A stretch of 37,623 bases of DNA, from contig CAMRDW010000009.1 in NCBI GenBank assembly GCA_947041315.1, positions 1 through 37,623 of the forward strand, read 5' to 3'. A program made the translations under genes and the position numbers. Positions 25,408 through 32,816 of the stretch are shown here, piece by piece. Every line of letters begins with the position of its first letter. Position 1 is the first letter of the stretch. A model generated the notes under the pieces. It saw only the letters and a list, made by a program, of their open reading frames with translations, was not told where the DNA came from and did not search any database. This stretch comes from an uncultured Enterovibrio sp. GTDB taxonomy: Bacteria; Pseudomonadota; Gammaproteobacteria; Enterobacterales; Vibrionaceae.

Positions 25408-25861
25408 CAGAGGCTGCCTTAAGATCGAAGTTTAATAATCTGTCTAAGTCTTCAAGTTGATTGGGTGAAACCGTCGGAATAACAGTTTCTATCCGCGTTA
25501 TTACCTTTTCCTTGAAACCTTTAATGCCTGCAATGCAACGTGCTAGCTCAGTTTCAAATTCCATAACCGAAACGAGCAATCTCGTGTCTTTAGCCAAGCT
25601 GATTTTTTCACGCTCGGCTTGAATAAAGGCTCTAAATTCTGCTGCGGTAGGAAACCCCATTAAATCTGGGGCGTCAGTCTGTTTCTGCGGTCTTTGACAA
25701 AGATGTGGTGCAACTTGAATAAGATCATACAAAGGGGCGTTTTTGGGCCCGGTCGCGATAGGTTCAATTCCTGCTGCGCGAAGGCGTTTTCTGATCGTTG
25801 CACGGTTTAATCCAAAAGCTTCAAGATCCGAAAGATTCCAAAGCCTCTTTTCCTGGTTCAT
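25388..25861 (-). CDS. Nu1: Terminase small subunit (Nu1-like)
   Basis: 157 aa. The N-terminal winged-helix segment LWNLSDLEAFGLNRATIRKR resembles Nu1-type DNA-binding domains. The centre (AEREKISLAKDTRLLVSVME) is helical and the end acidic. It recognises the packaging site. Position ahead of the gpA-type gene supports the call. Confidence 0.78.
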   Translation of the reverse strand: MNQEKRLWNLSDLEAFGLNRATIRKRLRAAGIEPIATGPKNAPLYDLIQVAPHLCQRPQKQTDAPDLMGFPTAAEFRAFIQAEREKISLAKDTRLLVSVMEFETELARCIAGIKGFKEKVITRIETVIPTVSPNQLEDLDRLLNFDLKAASDELASN

Positions 25862-25905
25862 TTATTAGACCTTTAAAATTAATTACTGTCTCTCCTAAAG
25901 CGGTC

Positions 25906-26442
25906 TTAATAACCATTTAAACAGATCTCCTTTTCTGCTAAGCGCCTCTTAACAATACCAGCACAATTGCTCGACTCTTTCCGGCAATCCTTGCCATTCA
26001 CATAAACCCACCGAAGGAACTCATAACACGCGGCATCAAATGTTCCAGATTGGAGACTGGTCAAAAAAGTCGAACTACGAAAATTACCGACACCCAAATT
26101 CATAACAAAACTCACTGCCATATCAAATTTTGGGCTGGCTGGTAAATTCACATAACGTTCAACATATTTTTCAGCCGTGGCCACATCTTCAATAAACCAA
26201 TCTGCAATTTCTTCTGTGTTGGCCATGTCCCCCGCCTTCGTATCTGACGTATGCCCTAAACCAATCGTCCAAACATCTGCGCTGCATTGGTATGCCGAAT
26301 TTTCACACCCTTCCAAGTTTGCAATAAACGCCAGCCCCTGGGGACTGGTTTTTAATTTATGATCATTTTGAGAAACGAGCGCAAGAACCGCAGCAACAAT
26401 GCAGCCACCGAGGCTGCCGCTAACCGCCGTTAATTTTTTCAT
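25906..26442 (-). CDS. R: SAR-type endolysin (GH24 lysozyme)
   Basis: 178 aa. The catalytic triad follows E-x8-C-x5-T: E44, C53, T59 in LEGCENSAYQCSADVWTIGL. The Cys in place of Asp is known in phage 21-like endolysins. The N-terminus has a weakly hydrophobic Gly/Ala-rich helix (TAVSGSLGGCIVAAVLALVS) typical of signal-arrest-release enzymes. It degrades peptidoglycan after membrane release. It follows the holin with a 23-nt overlap. No Rz/Rz1 pair was found. Confidence 0.92.
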   Translation of the reverse strand: MKKLTAVSGSLGGCIVAAVLALVSQNDHKLKTSPQGLAFIANLEGCENSAYQCSADVWTIGLGHTSDTKAGDMANTEEIADWFIEDVATAEKYVERYVNLPASPKFDMAVSFVMNLGVGNFRSSTFLTSLQSGTFDAACYEFLRWVYVNGKDCRKESSNCAGIVKRRLAEKEICLNGY

Positions 26443-26674
26443 TCAAATCCTTAAGATCTGGATAACCACGTAATCGCTTTATTTTTTTTAGCTCCTTTAA
26501 GGTTCTGTGCTTATAAATCCAATTTATGGCAGTGGTAATGGCCGTCAGAAAAATTGAACTGATCACTGCAACTTCATTGATTGAAAGTTCAGTAAAAAAT
26601 TCAGATAAACCTGAAACGACCCCAGTTACACCCGCCAAGCCATATGCTACAAAACTAGTGATCTTTTCTTTCAT
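26420..26674 (-). CDS. Holin
   Basis: 84 aa from MKEKITSFVAYGLAGVTGVV; the ORF-track start is a GTG eight codons earlier that falls in a hairpin-like stretch. Two hydrophobic segments (FVAYGLAGVTGVVSGLSEFF; VAVISSIFLTAITTAINWIY) are followed by a basic tail. This two-helix layout is usual for phage holins. A pinholin role is possible given the SAR endolysin next to it. Confidence 0.78.
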   Translation of the reverse strand: MKEKITSFVAYGLAGVTGVVSGLSEFFTELSINEVAVISSIFLTAITTAINWIYKHRTLKELKKIKRLRGYPDLKDLNEKINGG

Positions 26675-27011
26675 AAAATTCAGGCATAAAAAAACCACCC
26701 GAAGGCGGCGTGGAAAAACACTATCATCATATCGCTTACTTATGCATTAATGGGGTGCGAGCCCAACCTCATCCCTGCCTATATGGCCTCGTGCGGGAAC
26801 ACCTTTTATTTACATTGGGACTAAAACGCAAAAACCCCGCTGTTAAGCGAGGTTTTGGACGATGGGAATTTACAGACATTTAATTAGATTGTCAATATTG
26901 TGACGAGCAATAACTTGATAACAAAGAGATTAGCATTCAGAATGCGCGAAATTAACACAATTGAAACTTACCTATCTAAAAAGTTCTATCTTATCAAACA
27001 AGGAATAAATA
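26675..27011. promoter_or_regulatory. Late-operon upstream region with terminator
   Basis: Between the holin and the rightward moron is no gene. A hairpin at 26831-26856 (AAAACCCCGCT / AGCGAGGTTTT) is followed on the minus strand by TTTTTGCGTTTT, a leftward terminator just ahead of the lysis genes. That is where a Q-dependent late promoter with terminator is expected. The stretch 26755-26810 is GC-richer, but no clear promoter hexamers were assigned. For the rightward gene, AAGGAATAAATA precedes its ATG. Confidence 0.5.
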
Positions 27012-27779
27012 ATGCCTGAAACTGAAAATTCACCCAACATTTCTGAAAAATGGCTCAAGAAATTTGAACTTTTAAAAATGATAGGCGCGGATAAAAAATC
27101 TTATTTCGCCGCAACTAAAAGTCCAGAATTTAAAAAACTTTCATTTAGAGAAAAACATAAAATAAATTTTAATTGGTTGGCGTTTTTCTTTGGGGCATTT
27201 TACTACTTTAGCAAGAAAATGTGGTCTAAAGGTAACATTATTCTGGGATCTACATTCCTTCTTGCTGGAATTTTATCATTAATCGAATCAGCATTTTCGT
27301 TCACATTTCCCGCGACGATATATTGGATTATACCTGCCTCATTTTGTTCTTCTCTCGCGAATTACGACTACTTTAAATTCGTTACTGAAGATGAAAAGAT
27401 CTGGAAATGCTGGCCTAAAATTTTTACCAAAACAAGTTCTATTCTATATACAACAACCTGCTTCGTTTTCTTTCTCTATTCGATTGGTGAATTGAATTCA
27501 AATGTTCCTGCATGCTCAAGCTCTGAAGTAAAACAATTGGTTATGAAAATATCAAAAGATGAACTTGCAAGACAAGTTGATGCATCTATCTCCCAGAACA
27601 TTCAAATAACACTCACAGCAATCCGAACAACCTCTATTAATGATCAGACAGGTGCTTACCAATGTGCAGCAAACTTAAACTTGATAGGCTCGACTAATGA
27701 AGAGCCATATCCAATAACATACACGGTCGAAATAACAGATGACGGCCAAGAGTTTTATGTTAGTGTATTTGGTCTATAA
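27012..27779 (+). CDS. DUF2628-like membrane protein (moron)
   Basis: 255 aa. The N-terminal part contains NWLAFFFGAFYYFSKKMWSK, a DUF2628-type hallmark, followed by several membrane helices (GSTFLLAGILSLIESAFSFT; SSILYTTTCFVFFLYSIGEL). The C-terminal ~90 residues form a soluble domain (SSSEVKQLVMKISKDELARQ; ANLNLIGSTNEEPYPITYTV), probably periplasmic. It runs opposite to the late genes, with its own SD and terminator, so it could be expressed in the lysogen. The function of this family is not known. Confidence 0.65.
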   Translation: MPETENSPNISEKWLKKFELLKMIGADKKSYFAATKSPEFKKLSFREKHKINFNWLAFFFGAFYYFSKKMWSKGNIILGSTFLLAGILSLIESAFSFTFPATIYWIIPASFCSSLANYDYFKFVTEDEKIWKCWPKIFTKTSSILYTTTCFVFFLYSIGELNSNVPACSSSEVKQLVMKISKDELARQVDASISQNIQITLTAIRTTSINDQTGAYQCAANLNLIGSTNEEPYPITYTVEITDDGQEFYVSVFGL

Positions 27780-27798
27780 AACACGCAAAATCAAATAA

Positions 27799-27824
27799 GA
27801 AAGGGGCTTTCGCCCCTTTCTTTA
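27799..27824. terminator. Bidirectional terminator
   Basis: GAAAGGGGC-TTTC-GCCCCTTTC followed by TTTATT on the plus strand and by TTATTT on the minus strand. It lies between the convergent DUF2628-like gene and the ribbon-helix-helix gene and can end both transcripts. Confidence 0.8.
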
Positions 27825-27846
27825 TTAACTTACTTCATTACATCTT

Positions 27847-28065
27847 TTACACATCATCTCTTTCTAACTGAAGGATAAAAGCGCGGCGCATATAGTCATT
27901 CATGCTCCCCGTTATTTTCCCTTCCATTTTCATTCTCTTAAATTGGCTGCGCGCTCGCTTTGGCATATCTCGAAGGCTCATGTTAAAAGTGCCTATATCA
28001 TCATCTTCTGATTGAGTTGTCGTTAACGCTGGCTTATTGATGTTACCTATATTTATTCTTGTCAC
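27847..28065 (-). CDS. Ribbon-helix-helix protein, probable centromere-binding partner of ParA
   Basis: 72 aa. A flexible acidic start (LTTTQSEDDDIGTFNMSLRD) leads to a fold typical of small RHH proteins, ending MNDYMRRAFILQLERDD. It lies 39 bp after the ParA gene in the same direction. In type Ib partition loci, a small RHH protein follows ParA and binds repeats near the operon. Repeats of that kind occur on both sides of parA here. Confidence 0.62.
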   Translation of the reverse strand: MTRINIGNINKPALTTTQSEDDDIGTFNMSLRDMPKRARSQFKRMKMEGKITGSMNDYMRRAFILQLERDDV

Positions 28066-28073
28066 ACAACACC

Positions 28074-28094
28074 TTTAAACACAATTTGATACAC
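28074..28094. repeat. Candidate partition/operator repeat between parA and rhh
   Basis: TTTAAACACAATTTGATACA here matches the upstream motif TAAACACGTTTTGATAC at 28774-28790 except for two central bases. Such sites beside parA and its partner are expected for RHH binding. Confidence 0.5.
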
Positions 28095-28104
28095 AAAATA
28101 TATT

Positions 28105-28692
28105 CTATAACGCGTTTATTATTTTGGCTAGAGTTGAAAATTTTGCCGCAACGCTGCCACTCTGAACGCCACGACCAAGAAAGGCCGCTTTAGGAATTTG
28201 TGCCGATGCAGGTATCACAACTGGAAGCAAATTCATATGAGAGAGACCGTCAACCAGCTCCTTCATGACATCAAATTTTTGGCGTGATGGATGTACACGA
28301 TTTATAACCACATGGGCAACCATACGTCGTTTATTTTTTACGGATAAAAAGGCTAACACTTCATTAAAAGCAACTAACGCAAATTGATCTTGAGGATCAT
28401 CAGAAGATGGCGTGATTATCACATCAGCAAGCTCAAGGGCGCGGCGCGTGATGTCTGAATCAAAGCCACCACAATCAATAACCGCACATTCTGTTGTTTT
28501 TAAAATGGAGAGATCCAAGGGGGATGCGGGACGGATAATTTTAATTTGGGTATCAGATAGTTGAAGCAGCTTGCTGATACCCATATGAATATCAGCATCA
28601 ACAATGAGAGACGGTGAAAGATGCCCAATAAGATTTAATGCCATCGTGCTCTTACCCGCACCGCCTTTTTCATTTGCAATTACAGTTTTCAT
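28105..28692 (-). CDS. parA: ParA-family partition ATPase
   Basis: 195 aa, the short type without an N-terminal HTH. The deviant Walker A motif KGGAGKST is at residues 9-16, the Walker A' region at DADIHMGIS, and Walker B-like VIDCGGFDSD. ParA forms ATP-dependent nucleoid-bound patterns that move DNA copies. Together with the small RHH gene it forms a type Ib-like locus. In an element integrated in the chromosome, this suggests a replicating free stage or stability after excision. Confidence 0.85.
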   Translation of the reverse strand: MKTVIANEKGGAGKSTMALNLIGHLSPSLIVDADIHMGISKLLQLSDTQIKIIRPASPLDLSILKTTECAVIDCGGFDSDITRRALELADVIITPSSDDPQDQFALVAFNEVLAFLSVKNKRRMVAHVVINRVHPSRQKFDVMKELVDGLSHMNLLPVVIPASAQIPKAAFLGRGVQSGSVAAKFSTLAKIINAL

Positions 28693-28705
28693 ATAAACTC
28701 ACTTT

Positions 28706-28816
28706 GAGACACGTTTTGTATTTAAAGTGAGCTTACCTTAAAGCCACACAAAGACAACCAAAAAACACAAAATTAAACACGTTTTGATACCTATTTTAAG
28801 TTCTTGTTCGTGTTTA
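28706..28816. promoter_or_regulatory. parA upstream region with repeated ACACGTTTTG motifs
   Basis: GAGACACGTTTTGTAT (28706-28721) and TAAACACGTTTTGATAC (28774-28790) are direct relatives; GTTCGTGTTTA near 28806-28816 is a shorter inverted relative. A further copy is at 28074. They are probably binding sites for the RHH partner, acting as operator and centromere. Confidence 0.5.
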
Positions 28817-28817
28817 C

Positions 28818-29411
28818 TTATGCTACTTTCAAGGCATCAAGCCTCTCTTTCTCTAGCTGTTTTTGAATTGACGCTATCGCAATGCCTCTCGCATCAGAAA
28901 GCCAGCTGACAAGTGAAGTCAAAAACGGTATGTATCGAATAAATCGTTCGTGCTGTATAGGCGCAGCCTGAGAGAATATGGCGTATCGCGTAAAATCATT
29001 CCATTTGATATGACCGTCATGGCATGCTGGACATTTGCGAAGTTTTCCTTTTGAGAGCGCCTTTGATGCCCCTTTGCACTCACCGCAAATAACGCCACGC
29101 GGTTGCGTGATTTCTGCAATCGCCGTTACGGATAACGCACGTAAAACGGATCCATGCAGAGGACCTCGCCATTTTTGCATCATCACGCTCACTTCGCATA
29201 TCAACATAGTAAGAAGTTCACGATATGCCGATTGATCACGATTACATTCGAACATTAAGCAATTCCAGCCCGCTGGCGACTCACGCCAAGAAATCCCCAC
29301 CATCGCCAATTGCTCATCGACACTGAACAGCGGCGTACCTTGTGCATGCTCGCCATAACGCTGTCCCTTGCAGCCAAATTTTGCCAACAAGCTTTCGATT
29401 TTTTCAGACAT
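28818..29411 (-). CDS. Q-like antitermination protein with zinc-finger
   Basis: 197 aa from MSEKIESLLAKFGCKGQRYG; the ORF track adds 17 codons before it. A CGEC...CPAC four-cysteine motif lies in the middle (VICGECKGASKALSKGKLRK, then CPACHDGHIK), as in phage 82-type Q proteins. The helical start (SVDEQLAMVGISWRE) and C-terminal charged helix fit the same family. Position at the end of the early leftward region and the presence of terminators in the late operon suit antitermination. It could be a different zinc-binding regulator. Confidence 0.6.
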   Translation of the reverse strand: MSEKIESLLAKFGCKGQRYGEHAQGTPLFSVDEQLAMVGISWRESPAGWNCLMFECNRDQSAYRELLTMLICEVSVMMQKWRGPLHGSVLRALSVTAIAEITQPRGVICGECKGASKALSKGKLRKCPACHDGHIKWNDFTRYAIFSQAAPIQHERFIRYIPFLTSLVSWLSDARGIAIASIQKQLEKERLDALKVA

Positions 29412-29581
29412 CCTAAATACCTCAAAATAATGCATATTCCATATCTCTATTGTATCTCTCACGCTTCACAGAACGAAGAAAAGCATGATTCCCGTCCCAT
29501 AAATCAAATGTAAAAAAAACCAGTGCGCGTATACAATGGTACGGGTTTCATGCTATTTCACTTTGTTGTAATGAGGTTTAT

Positions 29582-29722
29582 ATGCTAAAGAAAAAAAACA
29601 CATGGGGCGGGAGCCGAACCGGAGCGGGACGAAAAAAAGAAGAAGAAACAATGCGAATAAGAGTACCAGTGCGACTTCATGAAGCGATCCTTGAGTTACT
29701 AAAGAAAAATCCCTCTTGTTAA
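29582..29722 (+). CDS. Small basic DNA-binding-like protein (46 aa)
   Basis: MLKKKNTWGGSRTGAGRKKE at the start carries the WGGxRxGAGRKK signature common in small phage and plasmid proteins, followed by MRIRVPVRLHEAILELLKKN, a ribbon-helix-helix-like segment. GAGGTTTAT precedes the ATG. It is divergent from the Q-like gene and too short for the ORF track. It may be a local repressor. Confidence 0.6.
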   Translation: MLKKKNTWGGSRTGAGRKKEEETMRIRVPVRLHEAILELLKKNPSC

Positions 29723-29858
29723 TTCAAGTAATGGCCACCTCAATTATCTGGCGGCCACCTTACTTCCTCTAAAGTTCTTTTTTATTAAGAACATGCAGTA
29801 AAAAAATATTTATATCGAAATGAATATTGATATGCCCGTGCTGATGCCGCATAAGTAT

Positions 29859-31217
29859 TCAGGTCATCAGGTAGATTGCTTTTATCGCATCAATTACGAT
29901 TTTAAGTCTTTGCTCTTTTTGTACTGTAGGATGTTGGATGGGATAGAAACTTCTAATCTGTGAATCCCAATACTTTTTCTGTTCATCTTCATGGCATACA
30001 AAATGTTGATTGTTGTGTTTGCACTCGGGTCCAAGTATGACTGTTATTATATCGAGGACAGATGGCTCAGTCTCTCCATCATTAAACACAGGTAAATTAT
30101 CGAGACCAAGAAAGTGACCTAGCTCTTTTGCATCCAGCTCTTCACGCAATGCTGCATTTGCTAAATTCGGCTTACAACTTACGAGCAATATTCCTACCAA
30201 GCTTAATAAGCTGACAATCAACCCATAACCATTTAATCTCGATTCTTTATCTGAAAGGGTTTGATAAATCTCAATGTGACGAGCGAGTGTTTCTACTTCT
30301 CGCAAAGAAAGATGATTTATTTTGATGACCTGTTTAACCAGATCAAAAAAATGAACTCGATTCAGGGGAAGATCCTTCAGCGTTTCACTTTTATTAAGCA
30401 ACTTTTTATAATGAAAAACAGAAGCCGAAACACTTTCACCCCCGCTCTCATTCTTCGTACTTGGCAGAGTGAAAGTGAATTTAAGAAATTTATCTAGATA
30501 GCGCTGGGCGTCAATCGTTCGACCATAGCAGTGATTAATTGATGCTTTGAGCTGATCGGTATTTGTGATTAAGACAAACTGTAGCCCTTCGATATCAAAG
30601 GTGTGCTTAACCGTTTCAAGCATCAAGACTGCAAAGTCAGGACGGCAACGATCAAGCTCATCCATAAACAAAATCATCGGCTTCTCATGAGCAATACTTT
30701 TTAATGCCCCCTGCAATGCCTGTAAGTTTTTTTCTGCTTTAGCATGATCTTTTAAAAGCGATTCAATAGATGCATCAATGGCTTTATCAGTCACTTGCTT
30801 AATCTCTTTTTCGAGATTTTCTGCTACTGAATCAACATCTTGACGTAAAAGATGAGAAACGAGGGCTTTTCCTCCAACTTTTAAACCGTACCGCAATGCT
30901 GGCATCGCTTTTTTAATCAGGGTTCTTTGTTTATTTTCAGGCAGAACGGCCAAAACGTTAGTGAGCACAGTAAGCAAAGGTTCATCAGCGTGATCAGCTT
31001 TGAATGCATCGATATAGATAAGATGGTGAGTATCTTCAATCTTCATTAGATTGATCATTTTTAGGCAAAATTCTGTCTTACCCAATCCCCATGAACCATC
31101 CACGACAAGCGGCGAAACGGATATGTCCGAGCGAAGAAGTTTAATTGCTTTTTCAGCGATGCTTTTTCGATTAAATTCATCACGTCCTTCAAACGTGATG
31201 TCAGTGTCCAGCGCCAT
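29859..31217 (-). CDS. KAP-family P-loop NTPase
   Basis: 452 aa. The Walker A GSWGLGKT is at residues 41-48 and the Walker B ILFMDELDRCRPDFA near 180-195, the KAP signature. A hydrophobic stretch (YGLIVSLLSLVGILLVS) near 335-355 fits the membrane-association seen in the family. The final ~100 residues are unassigned. KAP NTPases include phage exclusion factor PifA and components of antiphage systems. Located in the early region with a likely regulator directly upstream, it is a good candidate for superinfection exclusion, but the target is not known. Confidence 0.82.
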   Translation of the reverse strand: MALDTDITFEGRDEFNRKSIAEKAIKLLRSDISVSPLVVDGSWGLGKTEFCLKMINLMKIEDTHHLIYIDAFKADHADEPLLTVLTNVLAVLPENKQRTLIKKAMPALRYGLKVGGKALVSHLLRQDVDSVAENLEKEIKQVTDKAIDASIESLLKDHAKAEKNLQALQGALKSIAHEKPMILFMDELDRCRPDFAVLMLETVKHTFDIEGLQFVLITNTDQLKASINHCYGRTIDAQRYLDKFLKFTFTLPSTKNESGGESVSASVFHYKKLLNKSETLKDLPLNRVHFFDLVKQVIKINHLSLREVETLARHIEIYQTLSDKESRLNGYGLIVSLLSLVGILLVSCKPNLANAALREELDAKELGHFLGLDNLPVFNDGETEPSVLDIITVILGPECKHNNQHFVCHEDEQKKYWDSQIRSFYPIQHPTVQKEQRLKIVIDAIKAIYLMT

Positions 31218-31282
31218 TATTGCCCCATCGTATTATTTCCACATGTGAAAAACATGATATCATTTCTTAATATATCAATATG

Positions 31283-31855
31283 TTATTTAATTTTTTGTTT
31301 AAACTCATCCATCGCTTCACTCGCAACATAGCGCAACGTTCGGATGTTTAAATAACACGTTACTCCGTACTCTTTGACCGCCGCTAAAAATGCTATTTTA
31401 AAATCACTCCCAGCGAGCAAAGCACCATGTATCTCCTTATTTTCATCCATAACTCTCGCAAATTTATCTTTAAATTCATCCCGCTGCTCAAGGGTCAATT
31501 CCGTTAAATCTAAAACATCGTCCAGTACATCGATAACCTCCCGTTCATTGCAAGGTTGACTCCGTTCCACGATTGTTCTCTGTCGATAAATCCGCGCTGA
31601 TTCTAAGCGCCCAGCATCACTCAGTGAGATAGATAGGCTGAGATCCCGCTCTCGAACGGCATCCAGTAACCCGCGAGAACAGAGAAGATGAACACCTTTG
31701 CGAAAATTTGATGGATCCAATTCTTTTTGAATGGATTTCTCGATCATTTTTTTCACATGAGAAACGGGGGTTGGAGCATGGCGGCCGTTCAGTTCAAGCA
31801 GTGATAGCACGAAAAAAATATCTTTTTGGTTTTTTGATAATCTAACCTTCATCAT
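31283..31855 (-). CDS. Winged-helix-like regulatory protein upstream of the KAP gene
   Basis: 190 aa. The first ~90 residues form a likely winged helix (KDIFFVLSLLELNGRHAPTP, VSHVKKMIEKSI, GVHLLCSRGLLDAVR). The C-terminal half is helical and acidic (VIDVLDDVLDLTELTLEQRD). It lies 65 bp ahead of the KAP gene in the same direction. Two palindromes lie immediately upstream, as expected of an autoregulated repressor. No exact family is recognised. Confidence 0.6.
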   Translation of the reverse strand: MMKVRLSKNQKDIFFVLSLLELNGRHAPTPVSHVKKMIEKSIQKELDPSNFRKGVHLLCSRGLLDAVRERDLSLSISLSDAGRLESARIYRQRTIVERSQPCNEREVIDVLDDVLDLTELTLEQRDEFKDKFARVMDENKEIHGALLAGSDFKIAFLAAVKEYGVTCYLNIRTLRYVASEAMDEFKQKIK

Positions 31856-31865
31856 TTACAGCTCT

Positions 31866-31937
31866 TAATCACCTCAAAGGTGAATAACGTAACAAATAAA
31901 AAATCAAGAAACCACTTAATCACCCCTGAGGTGAATA
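31866..31937. promoter_or_regulatory. Paired palindromic operators ahead of the KAP operon
   Basis: TTAATCACCTCAAAGGTGAA and TTAATCACCCCTGAGGTGAA are two nearly identical palindromic sites (cores at 31869-31883 and 31920-31934), 51 bp between centres, about five helical turns. They lie just upstream of the winged-helix gene, consistent with cooperative or looping repression. Confidence 0.7.
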
Positions 31938-32003
31938 AGTAAAATCATCATTAACGAAAAAATAGCCACAGCTCGCTATCAAGACCAACGGATGTGAATT
32001 TGA

Positions 32004-32066
32004 TATAACAGCATATCAACGCCCCTACCACGCAAGCATGAGCCTGTGAGAGCGTAAATTCATGCC
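32004..32066. repeat. Partial copy of the 171-bp repeat
   Basis: TATAAC...CATATCAA and ACCACGCAAGCATGAGCCTG...AATTCATGC match the first ~63 bases of the units at 32817 onward. It lies just beyond the distal end of CRISPR array 3, so the array and its leader are bracketed by copies of this repeat. Bases 31938-32003 show nothing further. Confidence 0.75.
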
Positions 32067-32107
32067 TGCGTGGGGATGGAACAGTAAGAACCGATCATCT
32101 GGTTGCA

Positions 32108-32435
32108 TTTCTAAGCCGCCTGCGTGGCGGTGAACATGCGCTAGATCATGCAGGTATACCGCGGAGATTTCTAAGCCGCCTGCGTGGCGGTGAACTTTGG
32201 TATATCAAAAACTGCGTGGAGAAAATGTTTCTAAGCCGCCTGCGTGGCGGTGAACTCTCGCTTGATACACTAGCGAAAAGCACAAGCTTTCTAAGCCGCC
32301 TGCGTGGCGGTGAACAGACATTATTTTATGGCAATATTTCTTTTGCTTTTCTAAGCCGCCTGCGTGGCGGTGAAGCCGTTTAGGTAAAAAACCAAGCGGT
32401 GAACAGTTTTCTAAGCCGCCTGCGTGGCGGTGAAC
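32108..32435 (-). CRISPR. Type I-F CRISPR array 3 (6 repeats, 5 spacers), inside the island
   Basis: Six 28-bp repeats at 32108, 32168, 32228, 32288, 32348 and 32408 with 32-bp spacers. The repeat equals that of array 2 (minus strand GTTCACCGCCACGCAGGCGG, then CTTAGAAA), except that the one at 32348 ends with G instead of C. The leader lies on the right and transcription runs left, like the phage early genes. The spacer at 32376-32407 contains GCGGTGAAC, the same 9 bases as the repeat end. No cas gene is near. The ORF at 32205-32513 is a shadow. Confidence 0.97.
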
Positions 32436-32590
32436 CGGAGATTTTGAAGAAAGAAGAGCGTGATAGCAAGGGATTGATGGCAAAAACCATGTTTTGACCT
32501 TATAAAAGCACAATGACCATAACTAATTGTTTAATAATGGTATTTTTTAGGCTCCAAAAAAGAAGGTCAAAATTAGGCTTTCATTTACCT
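32436..32590 (-). promoter_or_regulatory. CRISPR leader of array 3
   Basis: It shares TTTTGAAGAAA, TGATAGCAAGGGAT and ATTGTTTAATAATGG with the other leaders. Here the inverted motif is a clean pair, TTTTGACCTT and AAGGTCAAAA, on either side of the AT-rich core. The leader-proximal repeat at 32408 is perfect. Confidence 0.72.
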
Positions 32591-32682
32591 CTTTTATACA
32601 CATCAAATGAGTGCCGCTATGCAATTATGTTGAACAAAAAAACCTAGAGTACGATAAAGCTAAAAATCACACATATTAATTG

Positions 32683-32811
32683 ATGAAATCATATTTTTCA
32701 TCAAGTTATAGTGCGGTAGATGTTTTCTTTCAACAAATGATCGATGGAAAGCGCATCACATTTTCAAATGTTGACCTCCCAGCCAGCCCCTCTTGCAGCG
32801 ATCAAATGTAA
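32683..32811 (+). CDS. Possible small ORF between leader 3 and the tandem repeats
   Basis: 42 aa: MKSYFSSSYSAVDVFFQQMI, then DGKRITFSNVDLPASP. Composition is protein-like but there is no SD, and it runs against the surrounding leftward direction. It may be a fragment of a longer, decayed gene. The rest of 32591-32816 shows nothing else beyond a short inverted repeat near the start of this ORF. Confidence 0.25.
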   Translation: MKSYFSSSYSAVDVFFQQMIDGKRITFSNVDLPASPSCSDQM

Positions 32812-32816
32812 ATTGG

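Noticed and set aside
26755-26820. tRNA-like GC-richer segment before the holin
   Set aside because: No complete cloverleaf or conserved T-loop could be formed.
32061-32082. Extra distal repeat of array 3 or a type I-E repeat (TGCGTGGGGATGGAAC)
   Set aside because: The spacing to the next repeat is wrong for a 60-bp period, and the sequence is better explained as the end of the 171-bp repeat copy.
32205-32513. 102-aa ORF with HRHAGGLE repeats
   Set aside because: Shadow of CRISPR array 3 and its leader.
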